The position numbers were made by a program, and so were the translations under genes. From positions 3,410,001-3,474,000 of the forward strand of contig NC_089392.1 in assembly GCF_003171515.1 (NCBI RefSeq): a DNA stretch of 64,000 nucleotides, in the 5' to 3' direction. The stretch is from Pyrenophora tritici-repentis (lineage: Eukaryota; Ascomycota; Dothideomycetes; Pleosporales; Pleosporaceae). Of the stretch, positions 10,048-21,655 are shown piece by piece. Under the pieces are notes generated by a model. The model was not told the origin of the DNA and ran no database searches. It saw only the letters and a list, made by a program, of their open reading frames with translations. Each line of letters begins with the position of its first letter. The first letter of the stretch is position 1.

Positions 10048-11511
10048 ATGCTGAAAACGCTAGCTGGCCGGTTGGCACGACGGCCATGGCGATTTGTCTT
10101 TCCTGGTCTGCTCTTGTTCTTTTTCGCATATACACTTTCGCACCGAAAAGCACCACACGCACAGGCGCCCGTACATAAAGCGAAGACCAAGTCGTTTTTC
10201 CCCCCTCTAGAAACAAAGGCTGCCAATTCCATCGAACTCGACTACTGCCAGAACTTCCCCGTGAAGCTGCTCCAGGAGGTGCAGGTGGTACTTAAGGTGG
10301 CCTCTGATGGCGCATCCGAGACGAAAGCACACCTCAGCACCGTATCGAGCTGCATCACCAACCTGATCATCGTAGGCGACCGCGAAGAGCGTCTAGGGGA
10401 CCGACAGGTGATTGATATCCTGGCCGAGCTGCCCAAGAGCTACGCCAAGGACAGTCCTGATTTCCAGGCCTACCTGGACCAGAAGAAGGCACACGAAGGC
10501 GGCGAGACGGTAAAGGAACAGCAGCGGTCGTTCAAGCTCGACCGGTTCAAGTACCTGCCCATGGTGGACAAGGCATACATGTCAAACCCGACGGCCAAGT
10601 GGTTCGTCTTTATCGAGTCAGATGTTTACATCTTCTGGGATACACTGTTCCGCCTGCTCAGCCTGCTCGACCCTGCACAACCACATTACATAGGCGAGGC
10701 GCACAAGGGGTCCGAAGGCCGCCACTTTGCCTATGGCGGTGCAGGCATCATCATCTCCCAGGGGCTGATCAAGCAGCTCATCCCCGCCAAGAGCCCCGGT
10801 TCCACTGAGATCCCACGTGAAAACCGTCTCAGCGTCAGGTTCGAGAGTTGGGTCAAGGAAGACCAGCGCGGCGACGCTGTCCTCGCCTACGCCATTCAAA
10901 ACACAACTGGACACAAGCTCGAGGCCATGTATCCTACCTTTGCAAGCGACAAGCTCAAAGATGTCACCACCACACGCGACAAGTGGTGCGTCCCGATGCT
11001 TACGTTGCACCAAATCAAGCCCCAGCAGATGGAAGACCTATGGAAGTGGGAGCGCACACGGCCATACAACACCGTGAGTTGATGTCATTGACTAACACTG
11101 ACTTCTGACTAATGCATCAATCAGAAACCCTTCACATACTCTTCCTTCCTCTCCTACACGCATGGCTTCCTTGCTCAGGGCCCCTCCCGCGAATGGTGGG
11201 ACAATCTCTCCACAGCCCCCGTGCCCAATGACCGTCCCGCTCATCGCAACGCTGGCTCATGTGGCTCCGAATGCGCTGCCGACTCCAATTGTCTGCAATG
11301 GTCATACTCGCAGACTGTGTGTCGTCACGCCGATTACATCAAGCTCGGAGATGCCGTCGACCGCGAGAACGGCGGACAAGGCGAGTTTGTCAGCGGCTGG
11401 GACACTGGAAAGCTCCGTAGCATGGGCTTCGGCGTTGAAGGAGAAAACGGACAAAGAGAGTTCTACGAAGGCTGCATCGAGGCTACCTGGCTGATACCGC
11501 AGGCGGCGTAG
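10048..11511 (+). CDS. GT31-like Golgi glycosyltransferase with Cys-rich tail
   Basis: Exons 10048-11073 and 11125-11511 (51-nt intron, GTGAGT donor, CTAAT branch) give 470 aa. The chosen ATG puts a basic stub (MLKTLAGRLARRPWR) before a membrane segment at about residues 15-31, the usual type II signal anchor of Golgi enzymes. The catalytic region contains the acidic metal-site motif in KWFVFIESDVYIFWD, then FAYGGAGIIIS and a late EDQRGDAVLAYA motif, matching fungal family-31 (DUF604-type) proteins. The second exon holds a Cys-rich stretch (CGSECAADSNCLQWSYSQTVC) resembling a PAN/apple-like module. It probably adds sugars to proteins or cell-wall glycans in the secretory pathway; donor and acceptor cannot be told from sequence. 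The gene looks intact. Confidence 0.82.
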
Positions 11512-12809
11512 GCTCTACCCCCCAGAGGGCATTGTACAAGAATCGGACCGGATGGTCTATATAGGAAGGCGTTGCGGTTGCTTTACCAGATTCATGCATG
11601 GCGTTCTGGGTTGGCACATCACTTTGGATATGTGAAGCATCGGGAGCAGCGCCCCGCATCTGGGGAATCACGTAGTGGCTGGGTAGCGTTGACGCGAACA
11701 TGTAAAGAAGAGCGACGGACGTATGACACCGCCAGGTGTAGAATTGTATACGATAATAGCACTTATCTCCCCACACGACTTGCCCATATCCATAAAGGCA
11801 CATGACCTATTCGGTGCTATGTTAATTGCTATTCTTCTTCACCAAGGAATATATATGAACTGGAATGTCTTTATGCAGTCAGCAAGAAATTGTATACGCA
11901 TCGGATCGCCACTTTTCGACTCGAGTTCAGCCTGTTCAGCGGCCTAGTCCCATCCATAACGCGGGTCATGTGTCTTGGCTCTCGTGAGTTTTGCACAGCA
12001 GGTGCCACATCCCTACCCCGTATTCTATTTCGAACGTCATTACTCATCCGTCAGCGCTGAACACGATCCCCAGAACTAACCTCTCCACGATACGGTCGCG
12101 CCTTGTGCTGCCCACGATGCGGCTCGGTCGGATTCGCGGGCCTGATGAAACTCGGCTATCATGGTGCGTTTGACGGAGATTTTCGGTCACTCTCACGCCA
12201 AGATTAATATTCGGTTCTTGTCCGGCGCGCGTGAGCAGCCTACTGCACAACCGTTGAGATTTGAAGAAGCGATGAATCTACCGCAAGAAGATGCGCGTGG
12301 GCTGTGGTGGCGTCCACGGGTCCATCGAAGCAACAACAAGCACTAGAAAGATGCCCACCCTACTTAATCTCTATCGCCACGCAATCTCAATCGACCCAAC
12401 TACGGTTGCAGTAGACGAGCATGTTCCTGGAGTGGGCTTTCTGCCATCCCGGATTTGGGAACCGGCGGACCGTTCGGGTGCGTACTAGCAGAAGCTTGGC
12501 ATTCCTCCTTAGCTACAGGCCAGCCCAATTGAAACAAACCAAATTTGTCCTTGTATATTAACCCGGCCCTACCTTGACGTCGACGGACCCAATATGCAAA
12601 CGTTGAAAGCTTCCATGTGTCTTCTACCGCTCTTTTCAATAGGCGCCCGTGACGTTCATTCGCGTAAGCACGAAATTAAGGCATGGGAAAGCCTATATTT
12701 CGGCCTAGAAAAGAGCCGGAGACAAACGCACCACAACGTTCCCGGGGCGGCGAGGTGTGAGATGACACGAGAGTAGGCTAGAGTGGTGATCAGCCTCATG
12801 CTCAGATGT
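11512..12809. other. Intergenic stretch
   Basis: About 1.3 kb with only short overlapping frames. A 60-codon plus-strand frame at 12594-12776 starts with a mildly hydrophobic stretch, but it is too weak to call a small secreted protein. Confidence 0.5.
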
Positions 12810-12811
12810 AG

Positions 12812-12817
12812 TATAAA
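12812..12817 (+). promoter_or_regulatory. Possible TATA box of the GH131 gene
   Basis: TATAAA lies 93 bp before the chosen start codon of the secreted glucanase gene, a reasonable distance for a fungal TATA promoter with a short leader. It was identified by motif only. Confidence 0.4.
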
Positions 12818-12909
12818 GTCCACGGTACCATCAACCCTACATGTTCATCACAGCTCAGATCCATCCACTCCTTCATTCTACTGTACCTTGTCTTCCTTCA
12901 CTTGAAAAC

Positions 12910-13836
12910 ATGTTTACCAACACCATCCTTACCGTGGCCGCCGTAGCCTCCACTGCTCTCGCAGCACCCTGGACAAACAACCGCGTTGACCCCAAGTGCA
13001 CAATCGTGTTCGATGGCCGCGTTCCCAAGAACCTCACACCTACCGCCCTGGACGTCCAGTCCACCAACACCATCTTCAACGCCGACTACGTCAAGGGCAA
13101 CAACCTGACATGGTCGCAAATCCTGCAATTCCCCTACGAGGTCTCGCGCTTCGACGGTAGCAACTATAAGGCCGTCGAAGTCACCATTTCCGACAAGTCC
13201 ATTTTCCAGCAGCAAAAGGGCTTCCGCCGCGCCGGTCTCCAGTTCCTCAAGGATGCGCCCGACGGTGAGGGCGCCAAAGGTGTCAAGACGCTGCACTGGA
13301 GCGTCAAGCAGGACTCTGCTAAGCCGTTGAACTTGACGCACGAGTACCTCAATGTCTGGCACGAGGCCGCCGACTACAGCAACAACCAGATCCAATTCCA
13401 AACCGGATCTCTGATTGGCAAGAGCGACGCCGACAAGAAGAGCTTCAAGATTCTTGACCGCAGCGGTACCTCGCTCTGGTCTGTCCCCATTGACTTTACC
13501 CAATGGCAGAACTTTGCCGCCAAGCTCGACTACAACAACAAGTAAGTCGACCACCATTCAACATGTGTTGTAAAGGCATTGAATTGATATACTAATAATC
13601 TACCCAGCCAAGCCACTTTCTACTACAGCACCGGCTTGAACCAGCTCAAGCAGGTCGCCGGCCCTACCGCTGTCAACCTCGCCGGCGGCGGCCAGTACCA
13701 AATCGGCATCCTGAAGAAGCCCACCGGCACCTCTGACGTCGCCAACGCAGGCTACCAGTCGCCCAACCTCAACGAGGGACAGATCTACGGTGGTCTCTTC
13801 CTTGAGGACTCCAGCAACGGCTGCATCTCGCTCTAG
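12910..13836 (+). CDS. GH131 secreted beta-glucanase
   Basis: Exons 12910-13541 and 13608-13836 (66-nt intron, GTAAGT donor, CTAAT branch) give 286 aa. The ATG at 12910 begins a clear signal peptide (MFTNTILTVAAVASTALA, cut near residue 18), so the longer upstream frame is rejected. The mature protein matches glycoside hydrolase family 131: CTIVFDGRVPKNLT at the N-terminus, YVKGNNLTWSQILQFP, VEVTISDKSIF, GFRRAGLQF and a C-terminal IYGGLFLEDS. Characterised GH131 enzymes act on beta-1,3-, 1,6- and 1,4-glucans. This protein is therefore probably secreted to loosen plant or fungal wall glucans. No carbohydrate-binding module is present. Length is normal and the gene is intact. Confidence 0.9.
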
Positions 13837-14871
13837 ATGGGTTATCATGTGGTAACGAGGATTCATGACGATGAGGTGGAATGTTGAGATGGATGAGTGG
13901 GGTCTTTGGGCTGTTAGAGTGTCTTTATAGATTGGATGCTTGTTGTTGTTGTTTTTCTTCGTGTGTCCTTCCCGGACGACACTCTTTTTTTTGTACATAT
14001 TTGTAGAGGTAGTTTGTGCTGCCTTTGTATCGTACATATTATCTTTTGCTCTTCCCCAGTTTCTGTTCCATCTGTATTTGTGATTGGGGTCTGATAGTAA
14101 CTGTTTTAAATGGTGCATACAGGTTGTGTAGATGTTTTGAAGATTATCTCACTTGTCTGGCACGGGAAAGCGGGAGATCATCGTCCCGAGTAACTTCATG
14201 TTCATTCAGTCCGACAGCGAGGCTATCATGTCAGTATGGCTATTTTGAGCTAGTGGTACCATTTTGGGAGCTCTGTTGCTTATTAATTACTCACATGCAT
14301 ATCCCCGTGCTATTAGGCTGTTTCTAGTAGGTATAGTGTTGTATCCCTGGTGCTTAATGGGATATGTTGGGGTTGTAAGGTACCTGGTCTTTTCCCAGCC
14401 TCAGTGGTGTGATGTAAAAATAGCATAAGCTGGCTATGATCCAAATATGCTTAATACTCCGAACTGTTTGTCTACTCGTTTAGTCGATGGAATACAGATG
14501 CTTTGGAAGGTTATGGTCTTGGCATGGCAGAGCTTCTTGTCTTCAAAATGTACGAAACACCAATGACTTCACTGTATGCTACTAGTAAGGATGTGAGGGT
14601 CAGATGTATTCTGTAGTTAAGAAGTCGGGTTGATGAATTGAAAATCAGAAAAGGTGGTCGAGATGATGTGCCAGCCGCAAGATGCGCGATGATGCCTTCC
14701 TAGCCTGGCCTAGCGCAAACGTCCGGTGGAATGATGGCATCATCTCCCACATCTAGCGTCTAGCCCTCGGCGGCCGTCGAGATGACTCCACCCCAACCCG
14801 TCTACAAAAATGTAGTCTCCTCATCCCAACAATAGCAACCATTGCTATTGCATACTCAAAAGAACATCACC
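13837..14871. other. Intergenic stretch, 3' and 5' flanks
   Basis: T-rich 3' flank of the glucanase gene, then unremarkable sequence up to the CAF16-like gene. No gene, repeat or RNA was recognised. Confidence 0.5.
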
Positions 14872-15783
14872 ATGTCAGGAACAGCCCCCAATAAAGATAT
14901 TGCGCCGTCAATCGATGTCAAGAACCTCAGCTATCTCTTTCCAGACGGCTCGAATGGATTAAAGGACGTGTTGCTGGATCTTCCTCCGGGAAGTAGGACC
15001 CTTCTGATTGGAGGTATGCGACACCAGACTCATGAGACAGAGCAGAAGCTGACAATAGCAGCTAATGGCGCGGGTAAAACTACGCTGCTCCGTCTCCTCT
15101 CCGGAAAGCGCATGGCACCCTCTGGCACCGTCCACATTGCGGGCGTTGACCCATTCAAGATGGGCCTTGAAGGTGTCACCTATCTTGGCCTCGAATGGGT
15201 GCTCAACCCCATCGTGCGTACAGACATTGACGTTCCCACGCTCCTCTCATCCATCGGCGGCGATTACTACACCGAGCGTCGCGACGAGCTCATACGCATC
15301 CTGGACATTGATTTGAGCTGGCGCATGCACGCCGTCTCAGACGGTGAGAGGCGACGAGTACAACTAGCAATGGGTCTCCTACGGCCATGGACTATCCTGC
15401 TGCTGGACGAGATTACCGTCGACCTGGATCTGCTATCGCGCAGCAACTTCCTCAACTTCCTGAAGAAGGAAACGCAGGAACGCCCATGCACCATCGTGTA
15501 TGCGACACATATCCTGGACAACCTCGCTACGTGGCCGACGCATCTCGTCCACATGAGTCTGGGCAAGGTCAAGAAGTGGGGCAGCACCGAGGACATGGGC
15601 GTTAAGGTTGAACAGAGCGAGAGGATGTACACGGGAAACAGCCAACTGGGAGAATTGGTACTGAAATGGCTGCAAGAGGATCTGAATGAGAGAGGACCAA
15701 GGAATGGAAAGGGCGAGGGCATGGCGTATCAGAGCCTGGACGGAAAGGGTGGCTATGGTGCGGAGAAGAGGACCGAAAAGTAG
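14872..15783 (+). CDS. CAF16: CAF16-type soluble ABC ATPase
   Basis: Exons 14872-15013 and 15062-15783 give 287 aa. The 48-nt intron (GTATGC donor, CTGAC branch, GCAG acceptor) has no stop and keeps frame, so it reads through as coding. Removing it creates the exact Walker A motif GANGAGKTT at residues 47-55, which the unspliced reading destroys. Other ATPase parts are the signature-like VSDGERRRVQLAMGLL and Walker B TILLLDE. There are no membrane segments. The family is the CCR4-associated factor CAF16, a non-transporter ABC protein linked to the CCR4-NOT complex and transcription in yeast. The C-terminus is basic and Gly-rich. Start choice: the ATG at 14872 follows a CACC context; an ATG at 14842 in the same frame would add ten unlikely residues. 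Confidence 0.9.
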   Translation: MSGTAPNKDIAPSIDVKNLSYLFPDGSNGLKDVLLDLPPGSRTLLIGGMRHQTHETEQKLTIAANGAGKTTLLRLLSGKRMAPSGTVHIAGVDPFKMGLEGVTYLGLEWVLNPIVRTDIDVPTLLSSIGGDYYTERRDELIRILDIDLSWRMHAVSDGERRRVQLAMGLLRPWTILLLDEITVDLDLLSRSNFLNFLKKETQERPCTIVYATHILDNLATWPTHLVHMSLGKVKKWGSTEDMGVKVEQSERMYTGNSQLGELVLKWLQEDLNERGPRNGKGEGMAYQSLDGKGGYGAEKRTEK

Positions 15784-16891
15784 GACGCGCGGACTTTTTC
15801 CCAAAGCATATACACACGACGCGCTTCAACATCTCACGTCGTCGTTGGCGTTTTCAACAGGCGTTTGGGTGGCTCTCAACGATGATACCCCTTTCAAAAA
15901 CTTCAACGTGGACAAAAGGCAGAGGAGAGGTATACATACGTCTCTCTTGTCTTGTCTTGCCCAATGCACCTTTCTTTATCACCAATATCACATATACTCT
16001 ACTAAAACCCCATTTATATCCTCCCTTGCTACTCATCCAGGTGAAATCGTAAACTATAACAAAACTACTTCATCTCACCCCACAGCCTATATCTTGTCTC
16101 CCACCCCGCTCCTCTAACTTGTACTCCAGACCCATCTCTACATAGCCCATTGCTGAAAAGCTGTGCAAGTATACGGAATGAATTGTTACAACAATTTCAC
16201 CATCACCCCAAGCGTCAGCGCGCATGAGCATCGCATGGTGCAGCGTGAAAAGACTGAAGTAAACAGAGCGGTGCGTGATGACTTGGACTGTGGCATGTGT
16301 GGGCTAGAGATGTCGTGCTAGATCTATACGGTAAAGCATGGTTAATGGTTAAGAGGACTTTCTTCCTAGCTAGCGCACGGGATGCAAAGAGATGGAAATT
16401 TTGCTGGAGACGCATACCTAATTGCGTGCACGGTGTTTTTGTAGGGTGTGTGGGTCTTGATGGTGTGCGTAGTTGTGGGATGGAAGTAGGTGGTAAAGCG
16501 AGGTAGTAGAGGAGGATTAGTGGGGCTTTTGTGGGGGGGTATGGGAAGGGGAAGAGGGGTTTGGGGGGGTTGTTTGGTGGGTAGGGAGGGTATTCATGGG
16601 AGAGAAATGCTGGATACTGTGTGATCTTTGTAGCTGAGCCATTGACTCGTGTCTATCATTCCAATATGCACGGCCTCTACATCTTGTAACATCCACAGCT
16701 AAGCACTGCTGCCGTTGCTACAGGTCCCATAAAGCCCTGGCGTAAGACGACATCCAACGCTAACACCAACAAGGAAAAGCGTATCCCGCACCGCGCATAC
16801 CACGCATTTTCCGCTGGCGCAGCCGATAGTTACCATACCCCAGTTCCACAAACGCATGTTCCACCTCATCAGGAAACTCAGCACATATAAA
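15784..16891. other. Intergenic stretch with a G-rich tract
   Basis: 3' flank of the CAF16-like gene, then about 1 kb without coding signal. It includes a plus-strand G-rich tract at 16525-16590. Confidence 0.5.
16525..16590 (+). other. G-rich tract, possible G-quadruplex
   Basis: Several runs of three to seven G lie within 66 bp (GTGGGGGGGT, GAAGGGGAAGAGGGG, TTTGGGGGGG, GTGGGTAGGGAGGG), enough for quadruplex folding on this strand. It is about 300 bp upstream of the next gene. Confidence 0.45.
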
Positions 16892-18435
16892 ATGGCGAAA
16901 GCGTCATCGCTAAAGCCATTAATCACAATCATCGGTGCGACAGGGACGGGGAAATCGGATGTATTTCTTCTTCACTCACTTCCCTCGTGCGGAAACACGG
17001 GCTGATCACTATAGCGTAGCTGGCGGTTGAAATTGCACATAAGTTCAATGGCGAGATAATTAATGGGGATGCTATGCAGCTGTATCGCGGATTACCTATC
17101 ATCACAAATAAGATTACTGTAGAGGAGATGAAGGGTGTGCCGCATCATCTTCTCGGCTGCATTGGTCTTGAGGAGGAGACTTGGACGGTGGGGAAATTTG
17201 TTGGCGAGGCTTTGAGTATTGTATGACTTTTTTATTTTTGTAAACCTGCTAGCGGTGTGGGTATGTGTTAACGTGTCTAGATTGATGAGATTCGAAGTCG
17301 AGGAAAACTGCCGATACTGGTTGGTGGGACGCACTATTATACGCAATCTCTCTTGTTCCAGGACGCGCTTGCGGATGAACCTGCGTTAATTCTGAATGAG
17401 GATACCAAAGCTTTGCCTGTGCTGGAAGAGCCGACGCATGTCTTGCTCGCTAAGCTGAAAGAAGTCGACCCCGTCATGGCTGATCGATGGCATCCTAATG
17501 AACGGCGGAAGATCCAGCGCTCGCTTGAGATTTACCTTAGAACAGGCAGGCCGGCGTCACAGCTATATAGTGAGCAAAGACTAAAGCGAGAAAAGTCGCC
17601 ATCGGCAGGGGATTGTGCAGCGGCTCACTCGAGTCTCCGTTTCAACACCCTGGTGTTCTGGGTCCATGCGAGCAAGGACGTACTACACACACGACTCAAC
17701 GGACGAGTCGACAAGATGATAACCAGAGGCCTGCTTTCAGAAGTCCAAGAACTCAGCAACTTTGCTAAAAACCACCAGTCCGTAACCGGTTCACCCCTGG
17801 ATCAAACCCGAGGCATCTGGGTATCCATCGGATACAAAGAATTTCTCGAATACCAAGATGCGCAATCCAACAACTCGCCGTCCGAACCCGAGCTCGAAAA
17901 GCTCAAAACAGCAGCCATTGAAAAAACACAAGCCGCAACCCGACAATATGCAAACCGCCAGATCAAATGGATCCGCATCAAGCTCCTCCACGCCCTCCTC
18001 AGCACCGGCTCAAAACCCACCACTTTCCTTGTCGACGGCTCCGACCTCGCAGCCTGGCACACCAATGTCATCGAGCCTGCTACAACAATAACCCAGCGCT
18101 TCCTGGCCAACCAGCCGCTCCCAGAACCGTCGTCACTTTCCGCAGCCGCAGCAGAGATGCTGACGCCGAAGCGCGAGTACGATCTTGGCCAAAGACCAGA
18201 TCTGTGGCAGAAGAGGGTTTGCGAGACTTGTGGCACGGTTGCTGTGACGGAGAATGATTGGGCGTTGCATGTGAGGAGTCGGGCGCATAGGAGGGCGGTG
18301 GGTGTGGAGAAGAAGAGGGAGAGGGAGAAGGGGGGTGGAGGTGGGGTGAGGGAGAAGAGGTTGAGGGATGCGCAGGGGGATGTGGTGGGGGTTTTGGAAG
18401 AGTATCTTGCGAGCTTTCCGGGTGAGCGGGATTGA
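16892..18435 (+). CDS. MOD5: tRNA dimethylallyltransferase (isopentenyl transferase)
   Basis: Exons 16892-16960, 17020-17220 and 17281-18435 give 474 aa; both introns (59 and 60 nt) fall in phase 0. The protein starts with the P-loop GATGTGKS at residues 15-22, then [14 protein letters not shown], the substrate-recognition segment of the MiaA/MOD5 family, and [13 protein letters not shown]. Central segments include [15 protein letters not shown] and [11 protein letters not shown]. Near the C-terminus is a C2H2 finger ([22 protein letters not shown]) typical of eukaryotic MOD5/TRIT1, followed by a basic tail. The enzyme adds dimethylallyl to A37 of tRNAs reading UNN codons, in cytosol, mitochondria and nucleus. 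The gene is intact and of normal length. Confidence 0.94.
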
Positions 18436-19055
18436 TGGCGATAAGGCTCATCTCATGGGTCTTTCGGAAGCGTTACAGAAGGAGGCTCTTGGTGGGCTAC
18501 GGGACCGCGCACTGCGTTGTCCGTCTTCAGTCCACGATGGCATTATATAATGGCGCGTTTGATTGTCGACAGGCGCGCGGTGGGTTGTCACAAAAGATGA
18601 AGAACCCCATGATGGTTTTGTGGGACTTTTGCGATTCGGTGATATGGGAGAAGGTCTTGGTAGGCACATGTAGCAGGGTTGCTGCAGCTGGGCGAAGGTC
18701 GCATGTGCTGCGTCGCGGGAGATGTGCGCCAGTATCAACCATTGCACCCGGGTGTCATAAAATACTGGACATACTAGTGTAAAAAAGCCACTGTAGTCGC
18801 TAGACACGTCTATTGGGTGCTTGCCCACCCTGTCCAGTATTTCATGTCACCCAGGTGATTGGGTCTACTGCTAAGCAACTAGTCGATGGTTGGGAATTTG
18901 CTTTTTCGTCGATAGGAACGAAGCCTACATCGGTAGGAGAACTGCAGGCTGACTTGCCGTCAACATGCGGGGTGTAGTGATTCAGGCGTGTTTAAAGCAA
19001 GCACATAACCCTCATGCTCTCGCATGTTGTGTAATCATTCCGTTGCGCATCGATA
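18436..19055. other. Intergenic stretch with a 113-bp miniature element
   Basis: Apart from the element at 18745-18857, no gene or other structure is visible before the P450 gene. Confidence 0.5.
18745..18857. mobile_element. 113-bp miniature inverted-repeat element, copy 1
   Basis: It starts CACCCGGGTGTCATAAAATAC and ends with the imperfect inverse GTATTTCATGTCACCCAGGTG. It is flanked by a 4-bp direct repeat ATTG at 18741-18744 and 18858-18861. A second copy of exactly the same length lies at 21323-21435 with a different 4-bp flank. It has no coding capacity. The terminal CACCCGGGTG is itself palindromic. Confidence 0.8.
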
Positions 19056-20800
19056 ATGTTTCTGTTTGCGCAGCCTTCCACGGCGATATGGTTGCTGTTG
19101 TCTGTCGCGCTGGCGGGGTACGTGGTGAAGAAGCACCGTGAATACCGCCGCCTTCAAACGTTCCCCGGTCCTGCCAGTACGGGATGGTCCGAGGTGCTGC
19201 ATATCCGCGCAATCCTAAGTCGACGTTCGCATGTCTGGTATAAGCAAGTCACCGACCAATATGGTGAGTAGAGTAGACTTTTGTCAAGAAACAACGTCGT
19301 TTGCGCACGACATCTGCCCTCAGCCTCTCGCTAACAGCATGCGATAGGCCCCATTGCCAGGATCGGGCCCAATGAGCTGATCACGTCGTCGCCAGATGTG
19401 CTGGCGCGCATGAGCGGAGTACGCTCACCATACACTCGGTCGACATGGTACTATGCTGCGACGCGCATGGAGGTTGGAAAAGACCATGTCTTCAGTCTAC
19501 TTGACGAGGCCAAGCACACCAAGAGACGTCAGCAGATGGCCTCTGGAGTATGTATATCGTGCAGGGATGACCGTCAATCGAGATACTGATGTGGATCGCA
19601 GTACTCTGGCAAGGAGAACCTCTCGCTGGAGTCGGACATTGACGAGCACGTACAGCAATTTCTGAGACTAATCAGGTCAAAGTATCTATCCACTCCCACT
19701 CAATATAAGCCCGTGGACCTTGCGAAAAAGATACAGTACCTCACTCTTGATGTCATCAGCAAGATTGGATTCGGAAAAGCATTTGGAGACCTCGAAGCCG
19801 ACGCTGATCTCGACGGTTACATCAGCTCAAGCAGAGATGGCATGTTTATCATGAATCTCATAGCTGGTCTCGGAGTAACACAATACTTCCATTGGTCGCC
19901 CATTGCGCGCCTTATCGGACCATCAGAGAAAGACAAGACTGGTTTTGGCAAGATGATGACCGTAGCGCGTGAGCTCATCGATTCGCGACTGGAGAAGCCA
20001 ACCGACAGTCGCTCAGACATGCTCGCGTCCTTCATCCGCCACGGACTACCGAGAGACGACCTCGTCACCGAATCTGTACTCCAGATCTTGGCTGGATCGG
20101 ATACCACTGCGACGGCGATTCGAGCGACCATGCTGTACCTGATGACACACCAGCGGGTATACAGGTGTCTCCAGGCGGAGATTGACGCAGCCGTATCGTC
20201 AGGTCATGCAGCGCCTGCACCTAACATTGTATCTGACGATACTCTGAGAAGCCTACCATATCTGACAGCCGTGGTGTACGAAGCGTTCCGCATCCATCCT
20301 CCTCTTACTGATATCGCGCCGAAAAAGGTACCCCGCGGCGGGGACACGGTGGTTATTGGTGGCAAGGAGCATTTCCTGCCAGGCGGCACGAATGTCGGCT
20401 ATAGCGTCTACGGCCTACAACGCGACAAAGACCTGTTCGGCGAAGACGCAGACTATTTCCGACCGGAGCGCTGGCTGCTCGACGAAAGCGCCGACGGCGC
20501 GCAGCAGGAACATTTGGCTGCGATGAAGCGCACGACGGAGATGATTTTCGGGTCCGGAAAGTACCAATGTCTTGGTAAGCCGATCGCATGGCTAGAGACT
20601 AGAAAGGTTATCTTTGAGGTTAGTCACTTCTTCGTGATGCTGGGGTGGTGCTAACTAATTTGTCTGTCTAGTTTCTTCGGCATTTTGACTGGGCCCTGGC
20701 GTGTCCGGAGAAGCCATGGTCGTCTGCAAACTACCACGGAGTCTTCCTTCAAGAGGGCATGCGGGTTATAGTTACTGCGCGAGAGCACAGAGTGGAATGA
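19056..20800 (+). CDS. Cytochrome P450, pisatin-demethylase-like
   Basis: Exons 19056-19263, 19348-19547, 19602-20618 and 20672-20800 give 517 aa. An N-terminal membrane anchor (IWLLLSVALAGYVV) is followed by the Pro-rich hinge FPGPAS. Conserved parts: the I-helix oxygen-binding motif AGSDTTATA, the K-helix EAFR (ExxR), PERW, and the heme loop FGSGKYQCLG with the heme-ligating Cys at about residue 459. Sequence such as RIGPNELITSSPDVLARMSGVRSPYTR and SFIRHGLPRDDL is characteristic of the group containing pisatin demethylase, so an ER-bound monooxygenase for a plant or fungal small molecule is likely. The substrate is unknown. No polyketide or peptide synthase gene is near. The gene is intact and sits between two copies of a 113-bp miniature element. 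Confidence 0.94.
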
Positions 20801-21655
20801 ATATCGACTTGATCCTTAGCTATCCATCGCATTGCTCCTCTTTTCATTCCTCTCCCCTTGCACCCCTGTGCTCAGTCATCGAAAATTCGACTAACCCGCC
20901 ATCACTTGCTGCATCCACCATAGCGCGAACAGCTCAAGTCCCGCTCCTAATGAAGCCAAGCAAATAGGCCAAGCAAGGCTGCGAAGATTTTCCCACCTAC
21001 CAGGTTCATGAAAAAAAAGGTCTAGTCGTGAGGTGGGTCGGGTACGGGTTCCAATGTGGGGTAGCGTGCAGCTACTGCTTTACCCCAGATTGACGAGGCG
21101 ACCTGCAAGAGGAAAAACGTCATGATTCATAGTACCGGCTAAAGCGTTGCTTCCATGAGCAAAAACTGTAGCTTAAACAGGGGAACTGTATCAGTCGTAC
21201 ACATGCTCATGCAATACTTTTGTTGAAGTGCAATTTGGTAGCATATTGGTGTGAGCAGGAGTGAAGAAGCAATCGCTAACTCTGTATGCTGTTCTCATTT
21301 AGTTATCAAAAGCCGACTAGGCCACCCGGGTGTCATAAAATACCTGACATACTAGTGGAAAAAGGCCACTGTAGTTGCCAGACATGCCTATTAGGCGCTT
21401 ACCCACACTGTAAAGTATTTTACGATACCCAGGTGAGGCGTCCCGTGTAACTAGTCCATAGGTAATCGATTGCCGAATATATGGCGATGTTCAGCCGCCG
21501 AGTCCATTGGTGGAAAGTCCCAGATGCTCAGGAGCAATGCTTCCGTGGACTTTCCTTGACAAGAAGCATGGAAGGATAGCGGGAATACCAAGCATATATC
21601 TAAGCATGCGCAGCAAGAGCACAATGATCCTGCGGCTGGTGATTCGTCGTCGACA
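20801..21655. other. Intergenic stretch with the second 113-bp element
   Basis: 3' flank of the P450 gene and 5' flank of the esterase gene. Only the miniature element at 21323-21435 stands out. Confidence 0.5.
21323..21435. mobile_element. 113-bp miniature inverted-repeat element, copy 2
   Basis: Same length and orientation as the copy at 18745-18857, sharing the start CACCCGGGTGTCATAAAATAC and the end ACCCAGGTG. A 4-bp direct repeat AGGC lies at 21319-21322 and 21436-21439. The two copies differ mostly by C/T and G/A changes. Confidence 0.8.

Noticed and set aside
12594..12776. 60-codon candidate small secreted protein
   Set aside because: The N-terminus is only weakly hydrophobic, there is no Cys pattern, and no promoter or intron support.
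12898..13557. Long minus-strand frame (219 codons) opposite the GH131 gene
   Set aside because: It is the antisense shadow of a well-supported coding gene with signal peptide, intron and family match.
18741..21439. P450 gene carried as cargo of a composite transposon between the two 113-bp elements
   Set aside because: Each element has its own 4-bp duplication (ATTG, AGGC) and both point the same way, so they inserted independently. No outer duplication surrounds the whole segment.
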